A stretch of 64,000 nt of DNA from Halovenus halobia (GTDB taxonomy: Archaea; Halobacteriota; Halobacteria; Halobacteriales; Haloarculaceae): NCBI RefSeq assembly GCF_051414135.1, contig NZ_JBLKOA010000002.1, forward strand, positions 372,001 through 436,000. Reading direction: 5' to 3'. Each line of letters opens with the position of its first letter. Within the stretch, counting starts at the first letter, position 1. The notes under the pieces were generated by a model. That model was not told the origin of the DNA, made no database searches, and worked only from the letters and a program-made list of their open reading frames with translations. Shown here one piece after another: positions 38,520-47,575 of this stretch. Made by a program: the position numbers and the translations under genes.

Positions 38520-39860
38520 TCACCGGCCCGGGTGACCCTCCGGAAGCGTGCCGTGGCCGGTTGTGCGCTCTCGGAGGGTGTCACCCTCTGGGTCGGCGAG
38601 GACGCCGCGCTCGCGGAGTTCGGGCACCACGAGGTCAACGAAATCAGTGAGCGTGTCGGGTCGGATGACCTCCTTGACGTTGATTCCGTCGACGCCGACA
38701 TCGCGGTACCAGTACTCGAACTCGTCGGCAACCTCCTCGGGCGTGCCGACGACGACTGGTGAGGTGGTGCCGAGTCCGGCGAACTCCGCAACTTCGCGGA
38801 CTGTCCAGTCGCGGTCGTCGTTCGTCGTGAATGCGTTGATGACGCCCTGAATCGCCTCGGTCTCGATGTGTTCGAGTTGCTGATCAGGTTCCAGTTCGGA
38901 GAGGTCCATGTCGACGAAGCCTGACAACAGCGAGAGCACACCCTCGACGTCGATGGCGTCGAGATAGCTCTGGTATTTTTCTTCGGCGAGTTCGGCAGTT
39001 TCGCCGACAATTGGCACGAGTCCGGGGAAGAACGAGACGCTGTCGGGGTCGCGGCCGTGGTCACGGAGCCGAGACTGGAGGTCGTCGATGTAGGATTCGA
39101 CTGCCTCGGCGGTCGGTTGGCTCACGAAGACGGCTTCGGCGTGGCGGGCGGCGAACTCGCGGCCACGGTCCGAGGAGCCAGCCTGATACAACACGGGTGT
39201 GCGCTGTGGCGAGGGCTCACAGCCGTGGGGGCCGGGCACGTCGAAGTACTCGCCTTCGTGGTCGATGGCGTGGACCTTCTCGGGGTCGGAGAATCGGCCG
39301 CGTTCGCGGTCACGCTCGACGGCGTCGTCCTCCCAGGACTCTTCCCACAGCGCATAACAGACGTCCATGAACTCGTCAGCACGGTCGTAGCGCTCGTCGT
39401 GGTCGATTCGGTCGTCGAGGCCGAGGTTGGCCGCGGCCGATTCGAGATAGGAGGTGACGATATTGAACGCGATTCGGCCGTCAGTGAGGTGGTCAAGCGT
39501 CGAGAACTCACGGGCGAGTTGGTACGGGTGGTTGTAGGAGGTCGATTTCGTGATGGCGAAGCCGAGTTCGTCAGTCACCTCGGCCATCGCTGGGACGAGA
39601 TAGGCCGGGTCGTTCGAGGGCGTCTGGACGGCGCGCTCGATTGCTGGCTCGCGGGAGTCGTCGTAGACGTCGTAAATCCCCCGAACGTCCGCGAAGAAGA
39701 TGGCATCGAACCCGCCGCGCTCGGCCGTCCGGGCGACCTCGGTCCAGTACTCGCGGTCGCGGTAGCGGTGCGATTGGTCGCCCGGATACCGCCACGAGCC
39801 GACGGTGACGTGTTCGACGGCGTTCATCGTAAAGAGATTCAGGTGCAACCGGTCGCTCAT
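38520..39860 (-). CDS. LLM-class flavin-dependent monooxygenase (NtaA/SnaA/DmoA group)
   Basis: A 446-aa TIM-barrel FMN monooxygenase. LNLFTMNAVEHVTVGSWRYP, RGGFDAIFFADVRGIYDVYD, SNDPAYLVPAMAEVTDELGF, YNHPYQLAREFSTLDHLT and VLYQAGSSDRGREFAA match the NTA-monooxygenase subgroup, which needs a separate flavin reductase and often cleaves C-N or C-S bonds. The FMN reductase at 4401 is a conceivable partner but is far away. A TATA-like box (GCTATTTGTC on the minus strand, ~39887-39896) lies ~30 bp before the ATG. Confidence 0.92.
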   Translation of the reverse strand: MSDRLHLNLFTMNAVEHVTVGSWRYPGDQSHRYRDREYWTEVARTAERGGFDAIFFADVRGIYDVYDDSREPAIERAVQTPSNDPAYLVPAMAEVTDELGFAITKSTSYNHPYQLAREFSTLDHLTDGRIAFNIVTSYLESAAANLGLDDRIDHDERYDRADEFMDVCYALWEESWEDDAVERDRERGRFSDPEKVHAIDHEGEYFDVPGPHGCEPSPQRTPVLYQAGSSDRGREFAARHAEAVFVSQPTAEAVESYIDDLQSRLRDHGRDPDSVSFFPGLVPIVGETAELAEEKYQSYLDAIDVEGVLSLLSGFVDMDLSELEPDQQLEHIETEAIQGVINAFTTNDDRDWTVREVAEFAGLGTTSPVVVGTPEEVADEFEYWYRDVGVDGINVKEVIRPDTLTDFVDLVVPELRERGVLADPEGDTLRERTTGHGTLPEGHPGR

Positions 39861-39946
39861 ACCCCAACGCGGGACGCCACGGACAAATAGCGTGCGATAG
39901 CCTCGGCGGTGGTATTTAGGTAGGTGAGGATGGACTCGAAGAACCA

Positions 39947-40178
39947 GAAAGCCCCCGTTGGCTTGGCTGTCCGGGACTCGTTGCGCTCCTCACTACGTTG
40001 CGGTGCTTATGTCGCCCGGGACAGACCAAGCCAACGGCCCCTTTCAGCCCCACCCGCTGTGCCTGTGTCACAAGCTACAGGGTGGGGCTGAAAGGGGCCG
40101 CCCGTTCGAGGAAGGCGGGCGACGCAAGCACCGACCGGAGCGCAGCGAGCCCCCCGACTCGAACGGGCGGGGGCTTTC
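39947..40178. repeat. 232-bp palindromic element that folds into a gap-free four-way junction
   Basis: The closing stem is GAAAGCCCCC (39947-39956) with GGGGGCTTTC (40169-40178). Inside it three hairpins follow one another with no unpaired base between them: A, 39957-40035 (GTTGGCTTGG...CCAAGCCAAC, 19 bp with two single-base bulges); B, 40036-40099 (perfect 20-bp arms GGCCCCTTTCAGCCCCACCC and complement, 24-nt loop); C, 40100-40168 (GCCCGTTCGAG...CTCGAACGGGC). The loops of A and C are themselves imperfect inverted copies (GGCGAC-N2-AAGCACCG, GGAGCGCARCGAG), so A and C can instead pair with each other. It fills the gap between the ATP-grasp stop and the LLM promoter. No open frame inside is credible. 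Confidence 0.85.
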
Positions 40179-40232
40179 AGGTTTTTTCAGGTCAAAATAC
40201 CACCAGATCCTGCTAAAATAAACACTACCGGG

Positions 40233-41471
40233 TCAGCAGGCGCAGTAGTACTCTGTGACGCCGAGTGTCGTCTGCAACACCTGATACGCCGGCGCAGGGT
40301 CAGATGGCCGGTACACGCCGGTCGTCAGTCCAGGCTCAGTTTCGAAGTCACCGCTCAACAGAGCCTGCCAATCGTCCGGCCCGAGCCTGTCTCGAACACC
40401 CTGATTCGTTGCCAGCAGTTCGAGATAATCGGGCAGATAGACCCACCGAGCGTCCGTGGATTCGTCCGGCTGATAGCTCGTCTCGGTGACGCTAGCGTAG
40501 GCGGCCAGCGGGAGGTTCGCGCCGGCCGCGACGGGCAGTCCAATCCACTTCCACGGCCGGGTGTTGATATCCAGCAGCAGGTACTCCTCGCGGTCGGGGC
40601 AGTAGACGAACTCAGACTCACTGATGCCGTAGTAGCCAGTCTCGCGCAGGACAGAGAGCGCTCGCTGCTCGATTGCTGGCTTGTCGGCGCGCTCGACGAG
40701 ACAGGATGTACCGAACTCCGGCGGATTCCGAACGCGGGCGTTGCCGACAATCGAGAGCACGTCGCCGTCGGGACCAACGTAGGAGGCAAGCGAGTGGTCC
40801 TCGCCGCGAACAGACTCGACTTTTCGCTGGGCCATCACCTCGATGCCCGCCTCGCGCGAGCGGGCGAGCACATCACGCAGTTGTGCTTCGGTATCGACTT
40901 CGATGACGTTCGTTCCGATTGCTTCCTCGAACTCGCGTTTGCGGGCGGGCTTGACGACCAGCGGCAGGTCCAGTTGGGAGAGGGCGCGCTCGACAGCGGC
41001 GTCGCTGTCGCCGTCGAGGGGGACCGTTTTGGGATACGGAACTCCTAATTCGTCGGCGATTCGGTACAGCGAGGACTTGTTGAGCACGTCGTCGATGACC
41101 GTCCGGTCGGAGAAGGGCAGGCGAACACCCTCGGGGTCGGTATCTGCGAAGGCGTGAACCCACTCGTCCATACAACCGAAGGCGACGAGGTCTGTGCCGG
41201 CGGCAGTCGCGATAGCTTCCACGTCGTCGGCGAACTGTTGCTGGTCGTCGAGTGGGTAGGTGACAGCACCCGCGAAGTCGACGGCGTCCGACGGTGGGGC
41301 GGCCCCGTCGCCAGTCCGGTCGATTGCGATCACCGGAACGCTGTCGCCCGACAGCGCACGGGCAACGCCGAGGCCGGTGATGTGTGCGTTCGCAACCAGC
41401 GCCGGTGGGCGGTCGAACTCCGCGTCTGCGACCGCATCGAGCAGTTGCTCGTGAGACAGAAACTCGGTCAT
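40233..41471 (-). CDS. ATP-grasp carboxylate-amine/thiol ligase-like protein
   Basis: A 412-aa ATP-grasp enzyme. An N-terminal Rossmann-like domain (PPALVANAHITGLGVARALSGDSVPVIAID in part) is followed by LPLVVKPARKREFEEAIGTNVIEV (ATP-binding lysine strand) and FVYCPDREEYLLLDINTRPWKWIGLP, where the metal-binding Glu/Asp-x-Asn sits. This resembles carbamoyl-phosphate-synthase-like ATP-grasp proteins of unknown substrate. The start at 41471 (MTEFLS) fits best. The four-way-junction element begins 55 bp beyond its stop and could end the transcript. Confidence 0.85.
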   Translation of the reverse strand: MTEFLSHEQLLDAVADAEFDRPPALVANAHITGLGVARALSGDSVPVIAIDRTGDGAAPPSDAVDFAGAVTYPLDDQQQFADDVEAIATAAGTDLVAFGCMDEWVHAFADTDPEGVRLPFSDRTVIDDVLNKSSLYRIADELGVPYPKTVPLDGDSDAAVERALSQLDLPLVVKPARKREFEEAIGTNVIEVDTEAQLRDVLARSREAGIEVMAQRKVESVRGEDHSLASYVGPDGDVLSIVGNARVRNPPEFGTSCLVERADKPAIEQRALSVLRETGYYGISESEFVYCPDREEYLLLDINTRPWKWIGLPVAAGANLPLAAYASVTETSYQPDESTDARWVYLPDYLELLATNQGVRDRLGPDDWQALLSGDFETEPGLTTGVYRPSDPAPAYQVLQTTLGVTEYYCAC

Positions 41472-41561
41472 TGCCTGCTGTTCGGACTCAGCTTTCAAAA
41501 TACACCGGATTGAGAGCGCGGTCGCTGGCGGAGTGGTCAGCAGAAAAGTCGGCGAGGGATT

Positions 41562-41647
41562 GGCTCGAAGCGATTACGCTGCTGCTTCGTCAGCGAACTC
41601 ACCGTCGGACGACCACTGTCCGACGAGGTGTCGGCTCGAAGCGACTA
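41562..41647. repeat. duplicated rpl11 3' tail, 71-bp period
   Basis: GGCTCGAAGCGAYTA occurs at 41562-41576 and 41633-41647, the second reaching into the rpl11 stop codon. Past each copy the minus-strand frame encodes a similar C-terminal tail (FADEAAA-stop versus FGEEATA-stop). Between them lies a 7-bp hairpin GTCGGAC-N7-GTCCGAC (41604-41624). It appears to be a small duplication of the gene end. Confidence 0.5.
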
Positions 41648-42133
41648 AGCCGTCGCTTCTTCGCCGAAACTGTCGTCGTATTCGCCTTCGTCGATGCGCT
41701 CTTTGAATTCGCGTGGGTCGTTGCCCTCGATGGTGACGCCAAGCGTCACGCAGGTTCCGACGACCTCTTTGGCGGCGTTTTTCAGGTCGTACGAAAGCAG
41801 GTCAGGGTGTTTCTGCTCTGCGATCTGTTTGATCTGGTCGACTGAGAGGTCAGCGACGAAGTTCTCTTGGGGTTCACCGCTGCCAGTCTCGAAGCCAGCC
41901 TCGTCTTTGATGAGTTCGGCCGTCGGCGGAACACCGACTTCGATCTCGAAGGAGCCGTCCTCCTCGTACTCGACGGTGACGGGCACTTCGGTGCCGTCGA
42001 AGGCTGCTGTCTGGTCGTTGATCTCCTGTACGACTGCCTGCACGTCCACGGGTGTCGGACCAAGTTCGGGTCCGAGCGGCGGTCCGGGGTCAACCTGTCC
42101 CCCGGGAACAAGGACTTCGATAGTTTCGGCCAT
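41645..42133 (-). CDS. rpl11: 50S ribosomal protein L11
   Basis: A 162-aa archaeal uL11, part of the GTPase-associated centre of the large subunit. PGGQVDPGPPLGPELGPTPVDVQAVVQEIN (in part) is the invariant N-terminal segment, and the C-terminal rRNA-binding domain contains DLLSYDLKNAAKEVVGTCVTLGVTIEG. The acidic C-terminus is a haloarchaeal trait. The genes for L1, L10 and L12 are not adjacent in this window. Identification is certain. Confidence 0.98.
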   Translation of the reverse strand: MAETIEVLVPGGQVDPGPPLGPELGPTPVDVQAVVQEINDQTAAFDGTEVPVTVEYEEDGSFEIEVGVPPTAELIKDEAGFETGSGEPQENFVADLSVDQIKQIAEQKHPDLLSYDLKNAAKEVVGTCVTLGVTIEGNDPREFKERIDEGEYDDSFGEEATA

Positions 42134-42224
42134 ACACGATGCTCTGTCGGCGTGGGTTTAAGAATTCCTTTTTGTGCTGAGCGCTCCGCGGGTGCGCCCG
42201 GCCCGTCACCCCCCAGTGACTGGC

Positions 42225-42425
42225 TCAGGCGATGGTAATCCCGTTACGCGCCAGGTAGTCGCTGACGCTTTTGATTTCGACGGGACTCCCGATGATACGG
42301 ACTTCCCCTTCCTCAGTCCGCACCGTAACGGTGAACCGCTCTTCCAGTTCCCCCCGGAGGCCCGACAGTGAGCCACTCGGTAGCAGAATCTGCGTGCTGT
42401 CACGCAGTCGAGCTACGTCTGTCAT
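42225..42425 (-). CDS. small conserved protein, VNG_1110C-like (66 aa)
   Basis: MTDVARLRDSTQILLPSGSLSGLRGELEERFTVTVRTEEGEVRIIGSPVEIKSVSDYL is the body of a small haloarchaeal protein with a KH-like or ACT-like strand-helix pattern. It matches what I remember of the VNG_1110C family, which also lies next to rpl11 in Halobacterium; that identification is from memory. It is 91 bp upstream of rpl11 on the same strand. The TTG codon just upstream is a less likely start. Confidence 0.7.
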   Translation of the reverse strand: MTDVARLRDSTQILLPSGSLSGLRGELEERFTVTVRTEEGEVRIIGSPVEIKSVSDYLARNGITIA

Positions 42426-42528
42426 CAATCATACTATCGACGTTTCGGGTATTAGTGTGTCGAAACTGTACTGTTTGCGTCCCGGGAATCGCCACAATAT
42501 TCAACTGAATTCGTCCGCACGCACAGAT

Positions 42529-42972
42529 ATGGCCACCCGAATTCTCCTCCCGGTCGACCGGTCTGACCACGCCGAAACCGCCTACAACCTCGCCGCCGAC
42601 CTCTTCGAGAGCGGAACAATCGTTCTGTTACATGTGATCGACCCCGCAGACGCGAGTTTCAGCGCCGAGACATCAGTGCCGAACATCCCTGAAGACTGGT
42701 ACGAGACGCGCCAGAAACGGGCCGAAAAACAGTTCGCAGCGCTCGATGCAATGGCTGAGGACGCCGGACTGGAGGCTGAACACCTCGTCGAGACGGGCAA
42801 ACCTGCAGCGACCATTGTCGAAACTGCAACAGAAGAAGACATCGACCACATCGTGATGGGAAGCCACGGCCGACAGGGCGTCTCACGCATTTTGCTCGGG
42901 AGCGTTGCCGAGACAGTAGTGCGCCGCTCGCCGGTTTCCGTGACCGTCGCCCGCGAGCAGAGCGAGGAGTAA
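42529..42972 (+). CDS. universal stress protein UspA family
   Basis: A 147-aa Usp starting MATRILLPVDRSDHAETAYNLA. It has the complete ATP-binding signature GSHGRQGVSRILLGSVAETVV, so it is the ATP-binding type. It is followed after 42 bp by the LutC-like gene on the same strand, but a functional link is not evident. Confidence 0.93.
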   Translation: MATRILLPVDRSDHAETAYNLAADLFESGTIVLLHVIDPADASFSAETSVPNIPEDWYETRQKRAEKQFAALDAMAEDAGLEAEHLVETGKPAATIVETATEEDIDHIVMGSHGRQGVSRILLGSVAETVVRRSPVSVTVAREQSEE

Positions 42973-43014
42973 CCCGGGAAACAGTTAGGGGTCTGGCGGT
43001 GATTAGCAGGGAAC

Positions 43015-43509
43015 ATGAGTTCCACATTCACGGAATCAGCCGCGGGAGCGGCCACCGTCCACGAGACGACGGCCGCGGAGTTTGCCGACACACTGGAGTC
43101 AGCAATCGAGACGCCAGCGGTTGGGACACCGCTGCCGTTCGAGGGGGTATCGCTGTCGGAGACAGCCGTCGAAACCGAGTTCACACCCTCTGACCTGCAG
43201 TGGGCTGCCACTGGCGTCACGCCGGCTCGGGTCGGCATCGGTGAGTACGGGACTGTCACACTGCCAAGCGACGACGCTGGCACCGAACTCGTCAGTCTCT
43301 ACACGCCAACGCACGTCGCTGTCTTGGCAGAGAGCGCAATCGAGCCAGATATGAAAGCCGCCTACGAGCGCCTGAGCGAGGACTTCGCTGCGGGGGCAGA
43401 CACGCAGGTACTCGCGACGGGGCCAAGCGCCACCGCAGATATGGGAACGCTGATTCAGGGCGTGCACGGACCGCACGAGGTCCACATCATCGTGCTGGAG
43501 GACCGATGA
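43015..43509 (+). CDS. lutC: LUD-domain lactate-utilisation protein (LutC-like)
   Basis: A 164-aa LUD protein: SDLQWAATGVTPARVGIGEYGTVTLPS, HVAVLAESAIEPDM and GPSATADMGTLIQGVHGPHEVHIIVLEDR are the conserved blocks of LutC/YkgG, a subunit of the non-flavin L-lactate dehydrogenase complex LutABC. It overlaps the LutB-LutA fusion gene by 4 bp, so all three activities come from one two-gene operon. No lactate permease is adjacent. Confidence 0.88.
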   Translation: MSSTFTESAAGAATVHETTAAEFADTLESAIETPAVGTPLPFEGVSLSETAVETEFTPSDLQWAATGVTPARVGIGEYGTVTLPSDDAGTELVSLYTPTHVAVLAESAIEPDMKAAYERLSEDFAAGADTQVLATGPSATADMGTLIQGVHGPHEVHIIVLEDR

Positions 43510-45707
43510 GCAAACACGCCGAACGCGAGCGGACGGCCACCGCCTTCCGTCGACTCATGGAGACCGAAGGCGAGGCTATCGCCAAGAACACGCGAACCGT
43601 CAACCAGCTCTCCGATTACGCACTCGAACAGTTCGACAGCTACGAGCAACTGCGGGAGGCAGCCCGGGAAATCAAAGAAAACGCCATCGAGAACCTGCCC
43701 GAACTAATCGATGAGGTCGAGCAAGCAGTCGAAGCAAACGGCGGCGAGGTCCACATCGCCCAGACTGCCGAGGACGCGAACGAAATCGTCGAGGGCATTA
43801 TGGCCGAGCGCGACGCCCAGAAACTCGCCAAGAGCAAGTCGATGACAACCGAGGAAATCGATGTCAACGAACACCTCGAAGCCGAGGGCTACGACGTTAT
43901 CGAGACTGACCTCGGGGAGTACGTCATCCAGCTCGCAAAGGAGTCACCCTCACATCTCATCGGCCCGGCGATGCACAAATCCCCCGAGGAGATTGCCGCG
44001 CTGTTCAACCGGGAGTTCGACCTTTCGGGCGAGGACGCGCTGACCGAGAATCCCCAGGAGTTGACGGAGTTCGCCCGGGAGAAGGTCGGCGAGAAGATTC
44101 GCGCGGCCGACGTTGGGATGACGGGTGCGAACTTCATCGCCGCAGAGACAGGGACGATGATGCTCGTCACCAACGAGGGCAACGCTCGCAAGACGGCAGT
44201 GACGCCGGATACCCACATCGCCGTCGCAGGCGTCGAAAAACTCGTGCCATCGCTCGTGGACTTCCAGCCCTTTACCGAACTGATTGCCCGGACGGGCACG
44301 GGACAGGATATTACCTCCTACGTCTCGCTGTTGACGCCGCCGGTCGACAGCCCGATTCCGGACTTCGAGGCTGACGAGTTCCGGGACAGCGACGAACGGG
44401 ACTTCCACCTGATTCTACTCGATAACGGCCGGATGGGGATGCGCGAAGACGAACAACTCAAAGAAACGCTGTACTGCATTCGCTGCGGGGCCTGCTCGAA
44501 CGCCTGCTCGAACTTCCAAGAGGTCGGCGGCCACGGCTTCGGCGGTGAGACCTACACCGGCGGCATCGGCACTGGCTGGGAGGCTGGCGTCCACGGACTC
44601 GACAGCGCCAGCGACATGAACGACCTCTGTACGGGCTGTACGCGCTGTGAGCCGAAGTGTCCGGTCGACATCGACATTTCATGGATTAACACGGTCGTCC
44701 GCGACCGACTGAACCGCGAGGCTGACCCCGAAACCCTCGAGTATCTCGTCGAAGGACTGCAACCAGACGAGGAGACTGGCAGTCTCGACCGACAAAAACG
44801 GTTGTTCGGCAACATCGAGACGCTCGCGAAAGTCGGGAGCACGGCACCGCGACTTGCCAATGCTGTCACCGGCTCTGGCTTGGGCAAGCGCGTGCTGTCG
44901 TCAGTGTTCGGCGTCGACCAGGACCGAGAATTGCCCGCGCTCGCAGGAGAAACGCTGCGGGACTGGTACGGCGAACGCGGCCCGCAGGTCGAGGACCCCG
45001 GGCGAGACGTCGTGCTGTATCCTGACCTGTACACCGACTATTTCGACCCTGACCGCGGGAAAGCCGCCGTCCGTACGCTGGAAGCCCTCGACGTGCGCGT
45101 CCACATCCCGGAGGTTGCCGAGAGTGGCCGCGCGCCGCTCTCACAGGGGATGATCGAAACCGCCCGTGGGCAGGCCGAATCTGTCCACAGCGCACTGGTC
45201 ACGCACATCGACCAAGGGCGAGATGTGGTCGTTATCGAACCGAGCGACGCGGCGATGTTCCGCAACGATTACGAGAAACTGCTGCCCGAGCGTTCTGCAC
45301 AGCGAGTCGCCGACAACAGCTACGAAATCTGCGAGTTCGTCTACGGACTGCTGGAGAACGGCCACGACATCGACGCGCTCTCGACGACCGAGGATGTCTC
45401 GCTGGCGTATCACAGCCACTGCCAGCAGCGAACGCTGGATCTGGAAGCCTATACCACGGAACTGCTGGACCGGGCCGGCTACGACGTGCGGACCGCCGAC
45501 GTGGAGTGCTGTGGCATGGCGGGAAGTTTCGGCTACAAAGAAGAGTACGCAGACGTGTCTCGGGCCGTTGGCGAGCATCTACAGGACGAGTTGGGTGACG
45601 TGGACGGCGAGCGAATCGCCGCCAGCGGTACCTCCTGTCAGGCACAGCTGGATTATCTCTACGACCGGCCCGTGCCCCATCCAATCGAACTGCTCGCGCC
45701 ACGGTAA
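43506..45707 (+). CDS. LutB-LutA fusion, iron-sulfur lactate-utilisation protein
   Basis: A 733-aa fusion. Residues ~1-300 are the LUD domain of LutB, with VGMTGANFIAAETGTMMLVTNEGN and the helical N-terminus. Two 4Fe-4S motifs follow, CIRCGACSNAC and CTGCTRCEPKCP (~322-385). The C-terminal part is LutA/GlpC-like, with two CCG-type cysteine-rich regions, of which CCGMAGSFGYKEEY is complete; in the first the CCG is not visible (YPDLYTDYFDPDRGKAAVRTLE) and seems altered. Together with LutC it would oxidise lactate and pass electrons to the respiratory chain. Confidence 0.9.
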   Translation: MSKHAERERTATAFRRLMETEGEAIAKNTRTVNQLSDYALEQFDSYEQLREAAREIKENAIENLPELIDEVEQAVEANGGEVHIAQTAEDANEIVEGIMAERDAQKLAKSKSMTTEEIDVNEHLEAEGYDVIETDLGEYVIQLAKESPSHLIGPAMHKSPEEIAALFNREFDLSGEDALTENPQELTEFAREKVGEKIRAADVGMTGANFIAAETGTMMLVTNEGNARKTAVTPDTHIAVAGVEKLVPSLVDFQPFTELIARTGTGQDITSYVSLLTPPVDSPIPDFEADEFRDSDERDFHLILLDNGRMGMREDEQLKETLYCIRCGACSNACSNFQEVGGHGFGGETYTGGIGTGWEAGVHGLDSASDMNDLCTGCTRCEPKCPVDIDISWINTVVRDRLNREADPETLEYLVEGLQPDEETGSLDRQKRLFGNIETLAKVGSTAPRLANAVTGSGLGKRVLSSVFGVDQDRELPALAGETLRDWYGERGPQVEDPGRDVVLYPDLYTDYFDPDRGKAAVRTLEALDVRVHIPEVAESGRAPLSQGMIETARGQAESVHSALVTHIDQGRDVVVIEPSDAAMFRNDYEKLLPERSAQRVADNSYEICEFVYGLLENGHDIDALSTTEDVSLAYHSHCQQRTLDLEAYTTELLDRAGYDVRTADVECCGMAGSFGYKEEYADVSRAVGEHLQDELGDVDGERIAASGTSCQAQLDYLYDRPVPHPIELLAPR

Positions 45708-45789
45708 CCACCACGGCCGCGTCCCCTGTCCGCCCGCTACCGGTGAGACGACCAGCGTGGCTCGAACTCGGAACGGGACCGCCCGCAGG

Positions 45790-47472
45790 CTAGCGGTATT
45801 TTCGCAGAATCAACCGGACCGCCGCACCGCCGAGGTCGCTACGGCCAAACTCCACGTCCCCCCGGGAGCGCTGGACGATCCAGTTGACGACCCAGAGACC
45901 GATACCGCTGCCGTGCTCAAGGGGATTCTCGGTCCCGGATTCGATGACCTTCCGTTCGGAGGCCGGAATCCCGTCGCCGTTGTCCGCGACTTCGATGGTC
46001 ACCCAGTCGTCGTCACTGGTGACGGTCACCTCGACGACGGGTTCGTCCGACGGGTTGTGTTCGATGCCGTTCTCGATGAGGTTTTCCACCGCGAAAATGA
46101 GTCCCGGGATTGCGTACACCTCCAGATTCTCGGGGGCCGAAACGGTTAGCTCCGCGTCCGTACCGGCAAATCGGTCGACCACACTGTCGATTGCCTCTGT
46201 GACCGAAAGCGGTTGGCTGTGCGGTCGCTCGTTGAGCAGGTCACCCGCTGTTTTCATCTTCTCTATCATGTCGAGTGTCTTCCAGGAGTGGTCGAGAATC
46301 GTCTGTACTGCTCTCTCCTGCTCCGGCGCGACGTTCCCAGCGAGGCTGTCCGCTTCCCCGATAATGAGCGTGAACTGGTTGCGGACGTTGTGTCTGAGAA
46401 GTCGGTTGATGACCTGGAGTCGCTGCTGGCGCTCCGTTCGCTCCGTAATATCCCGGACCATCCCCACGGTTCCGTCGAACCCGCCGCCGGAGTCCACCAC
46501 CGAGATGTGGTGGGCAACCGGGAACGTCTCTCCGGTCCCCGAGAGCGCTTCGTACTCGACTATCCGTGTCTCGATATCGTTTTTGTCCGAGAGCATCGTC
46601 CGGACAGCCTCGTACAGTTTCTGTTCGCCCTCCTCGGTCGTTGCCTCGCCGAAGTAGCTTCCGACCATCTCCTCATAGGAGAAGTCGTAGACGTCGGTCA
46701 TCGCCGGGTTGACCTCCCGAATAATCCCGTCTTCGTCGACGTAGTACAGCGGGTCCGGGACCGCTTCGGCTATTTTCTCGTACAGTCGCAGTTCTTCGAG
46801 CCGTTCGTAATAACTGGTGACGTCGTGAACGAGCCCGATCGTCTTGGTTTCGTCTTTCGGGACGGTGTATAGCTGGAGTCGTTTCGTCTCGCCATTCGGT
46901 GCTTCCAGACTGAGTTCCGACGGGCCGTCGGAGTGCAGGTCACTGCTGTCACCGAGAGCGCTGTCACTCTCTGGTTGGTGGTCTACCTCGGCGGCGGCCA
47001 GGTGGTCGGACAATCGTGTCCCAGTCAACTCGTCGGGCGTCGACCCGAGCAGTCGAGCGAGCGAGTCGGAAATCGTCGTCAGTTCACCGCTCTCGGTGAG
47101 TTCGAAGCTCTCGATGTCGTCGTACGCTGTCAGCCGCTCGTACTCGCTCGGTGTGCTCGCTCCCTGGTCGTCGTATGCAGTGAGTCGACGGCAAAACAGC
47201 TCCGTGTGGTCCGGAACCATCGATTTCCGGAAGTAATCCGAAGCGCCCCGGTCGAGCGCATCTTCGGGTGTGGTCGTCTCGTCGAGGAGCGCGATTATCG
47301 CTGTGTTGGGCCAGTCATCCGCGAGTTCCTCGACAGTCCGGAGCGGGTTCGCCGACAGGTCGACCACGACACAGTCCGGTACTCGGTCGTTTCGTTCGGG
47401 GAACTCCGTGGTAACCGCCAGTTCCGACCGTGTGAGTAACTGCTCCGGTGGCTCCCCCAAGTAAACAATCAT
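45790..47472 (-). CDS. PAS-domain sensor histidine kinase with degenerate receiver
   Basis: A 560-aa haloarchaeal kinase with no transmembrane segment. Residues ~1-95 resemble a receiver (CVVVDLS, TAIIALL, GASDYFRK), followed by a PAS-like segment (~105-190) and a clear PAS/PAC module (~205-325, PDPLYYVDEDGIIREVNPAM in part). The dimerisation/phosphoacceptor box is NRLLRHNVRNQ, and the ATPase boxes are NLIENGIEHN, VADNGDGIPASE and HGSGIGLWVVNW. It is a soluble sensor; no cognate response regulator is adjacent. The GTG/ATG choice is settled by the ATG at 47472; the longer frame is non-coding in character. Confidence 0.9.
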   Translation of the reverse strand: MIVYLGEPPEQLLTRSELAVTTEFPERNDRVPDCVVVDLSANPLRTVEELADDWPNTAIIALLDETTTPEDALDRGASDYFRKSMVPDHTELFCRRLTAYDDQGASTPSEYERLTAYDDIESFELTESGELTTISDSLARLLGSTPDELTGTRLSDHLAAAEVDHQPESDSALGDSSDLHSDGPSELSLEAPNGETKRLQLYTVPKDETKTIGLVHDVTSYYERLEELRLYEKIAEAVPDPLYYVDEDGIIREVNPAMTDVYDFSYEEMVGSYFGEATTEEGEQKLYEAVRTMLSDKNDIETRIVEYEALSGTGETFPVAHHISVVDSGGGFDGTVGMVRDITERTERQQRLQVINRLLRHNVRNQFTLIIGEADSLAGNVAPEQERAVQTILDHSWKTLDMIEKMKTAGDLLNERPHSQPLSVTEAIDSVVDRFAGTDAELTVSAPENLEVYAIPGLIFAVENLIENGIEHNPSDEPVVEVTVTSDDDWVTIEVADNGDGIPASERKVIESGTENPLEHGSGIGLWVVNWIVQRSRGDVEFGRSDLGGAAVRLILRKYR

Positions 47473-47575
47473 CGCTCCGGCTGACCCCCCGCTTGCATCG
47501 TTGTCACATATTTCAGTTCGAGTAATATAAATGACGGCAGTAACGTCAGCCCAACTCGTGGCTCCACAGCCACAC

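Noticed and set aside
39947..40178. CRISPR array or tRNA cluster
   Set aside because: The repeated pieces are inverted, not regularly spaced direct repeats, and no tRNA consensus (such as a T-loop GTTCGAATC in proper context) was found. A structured palindrome explains the signal.
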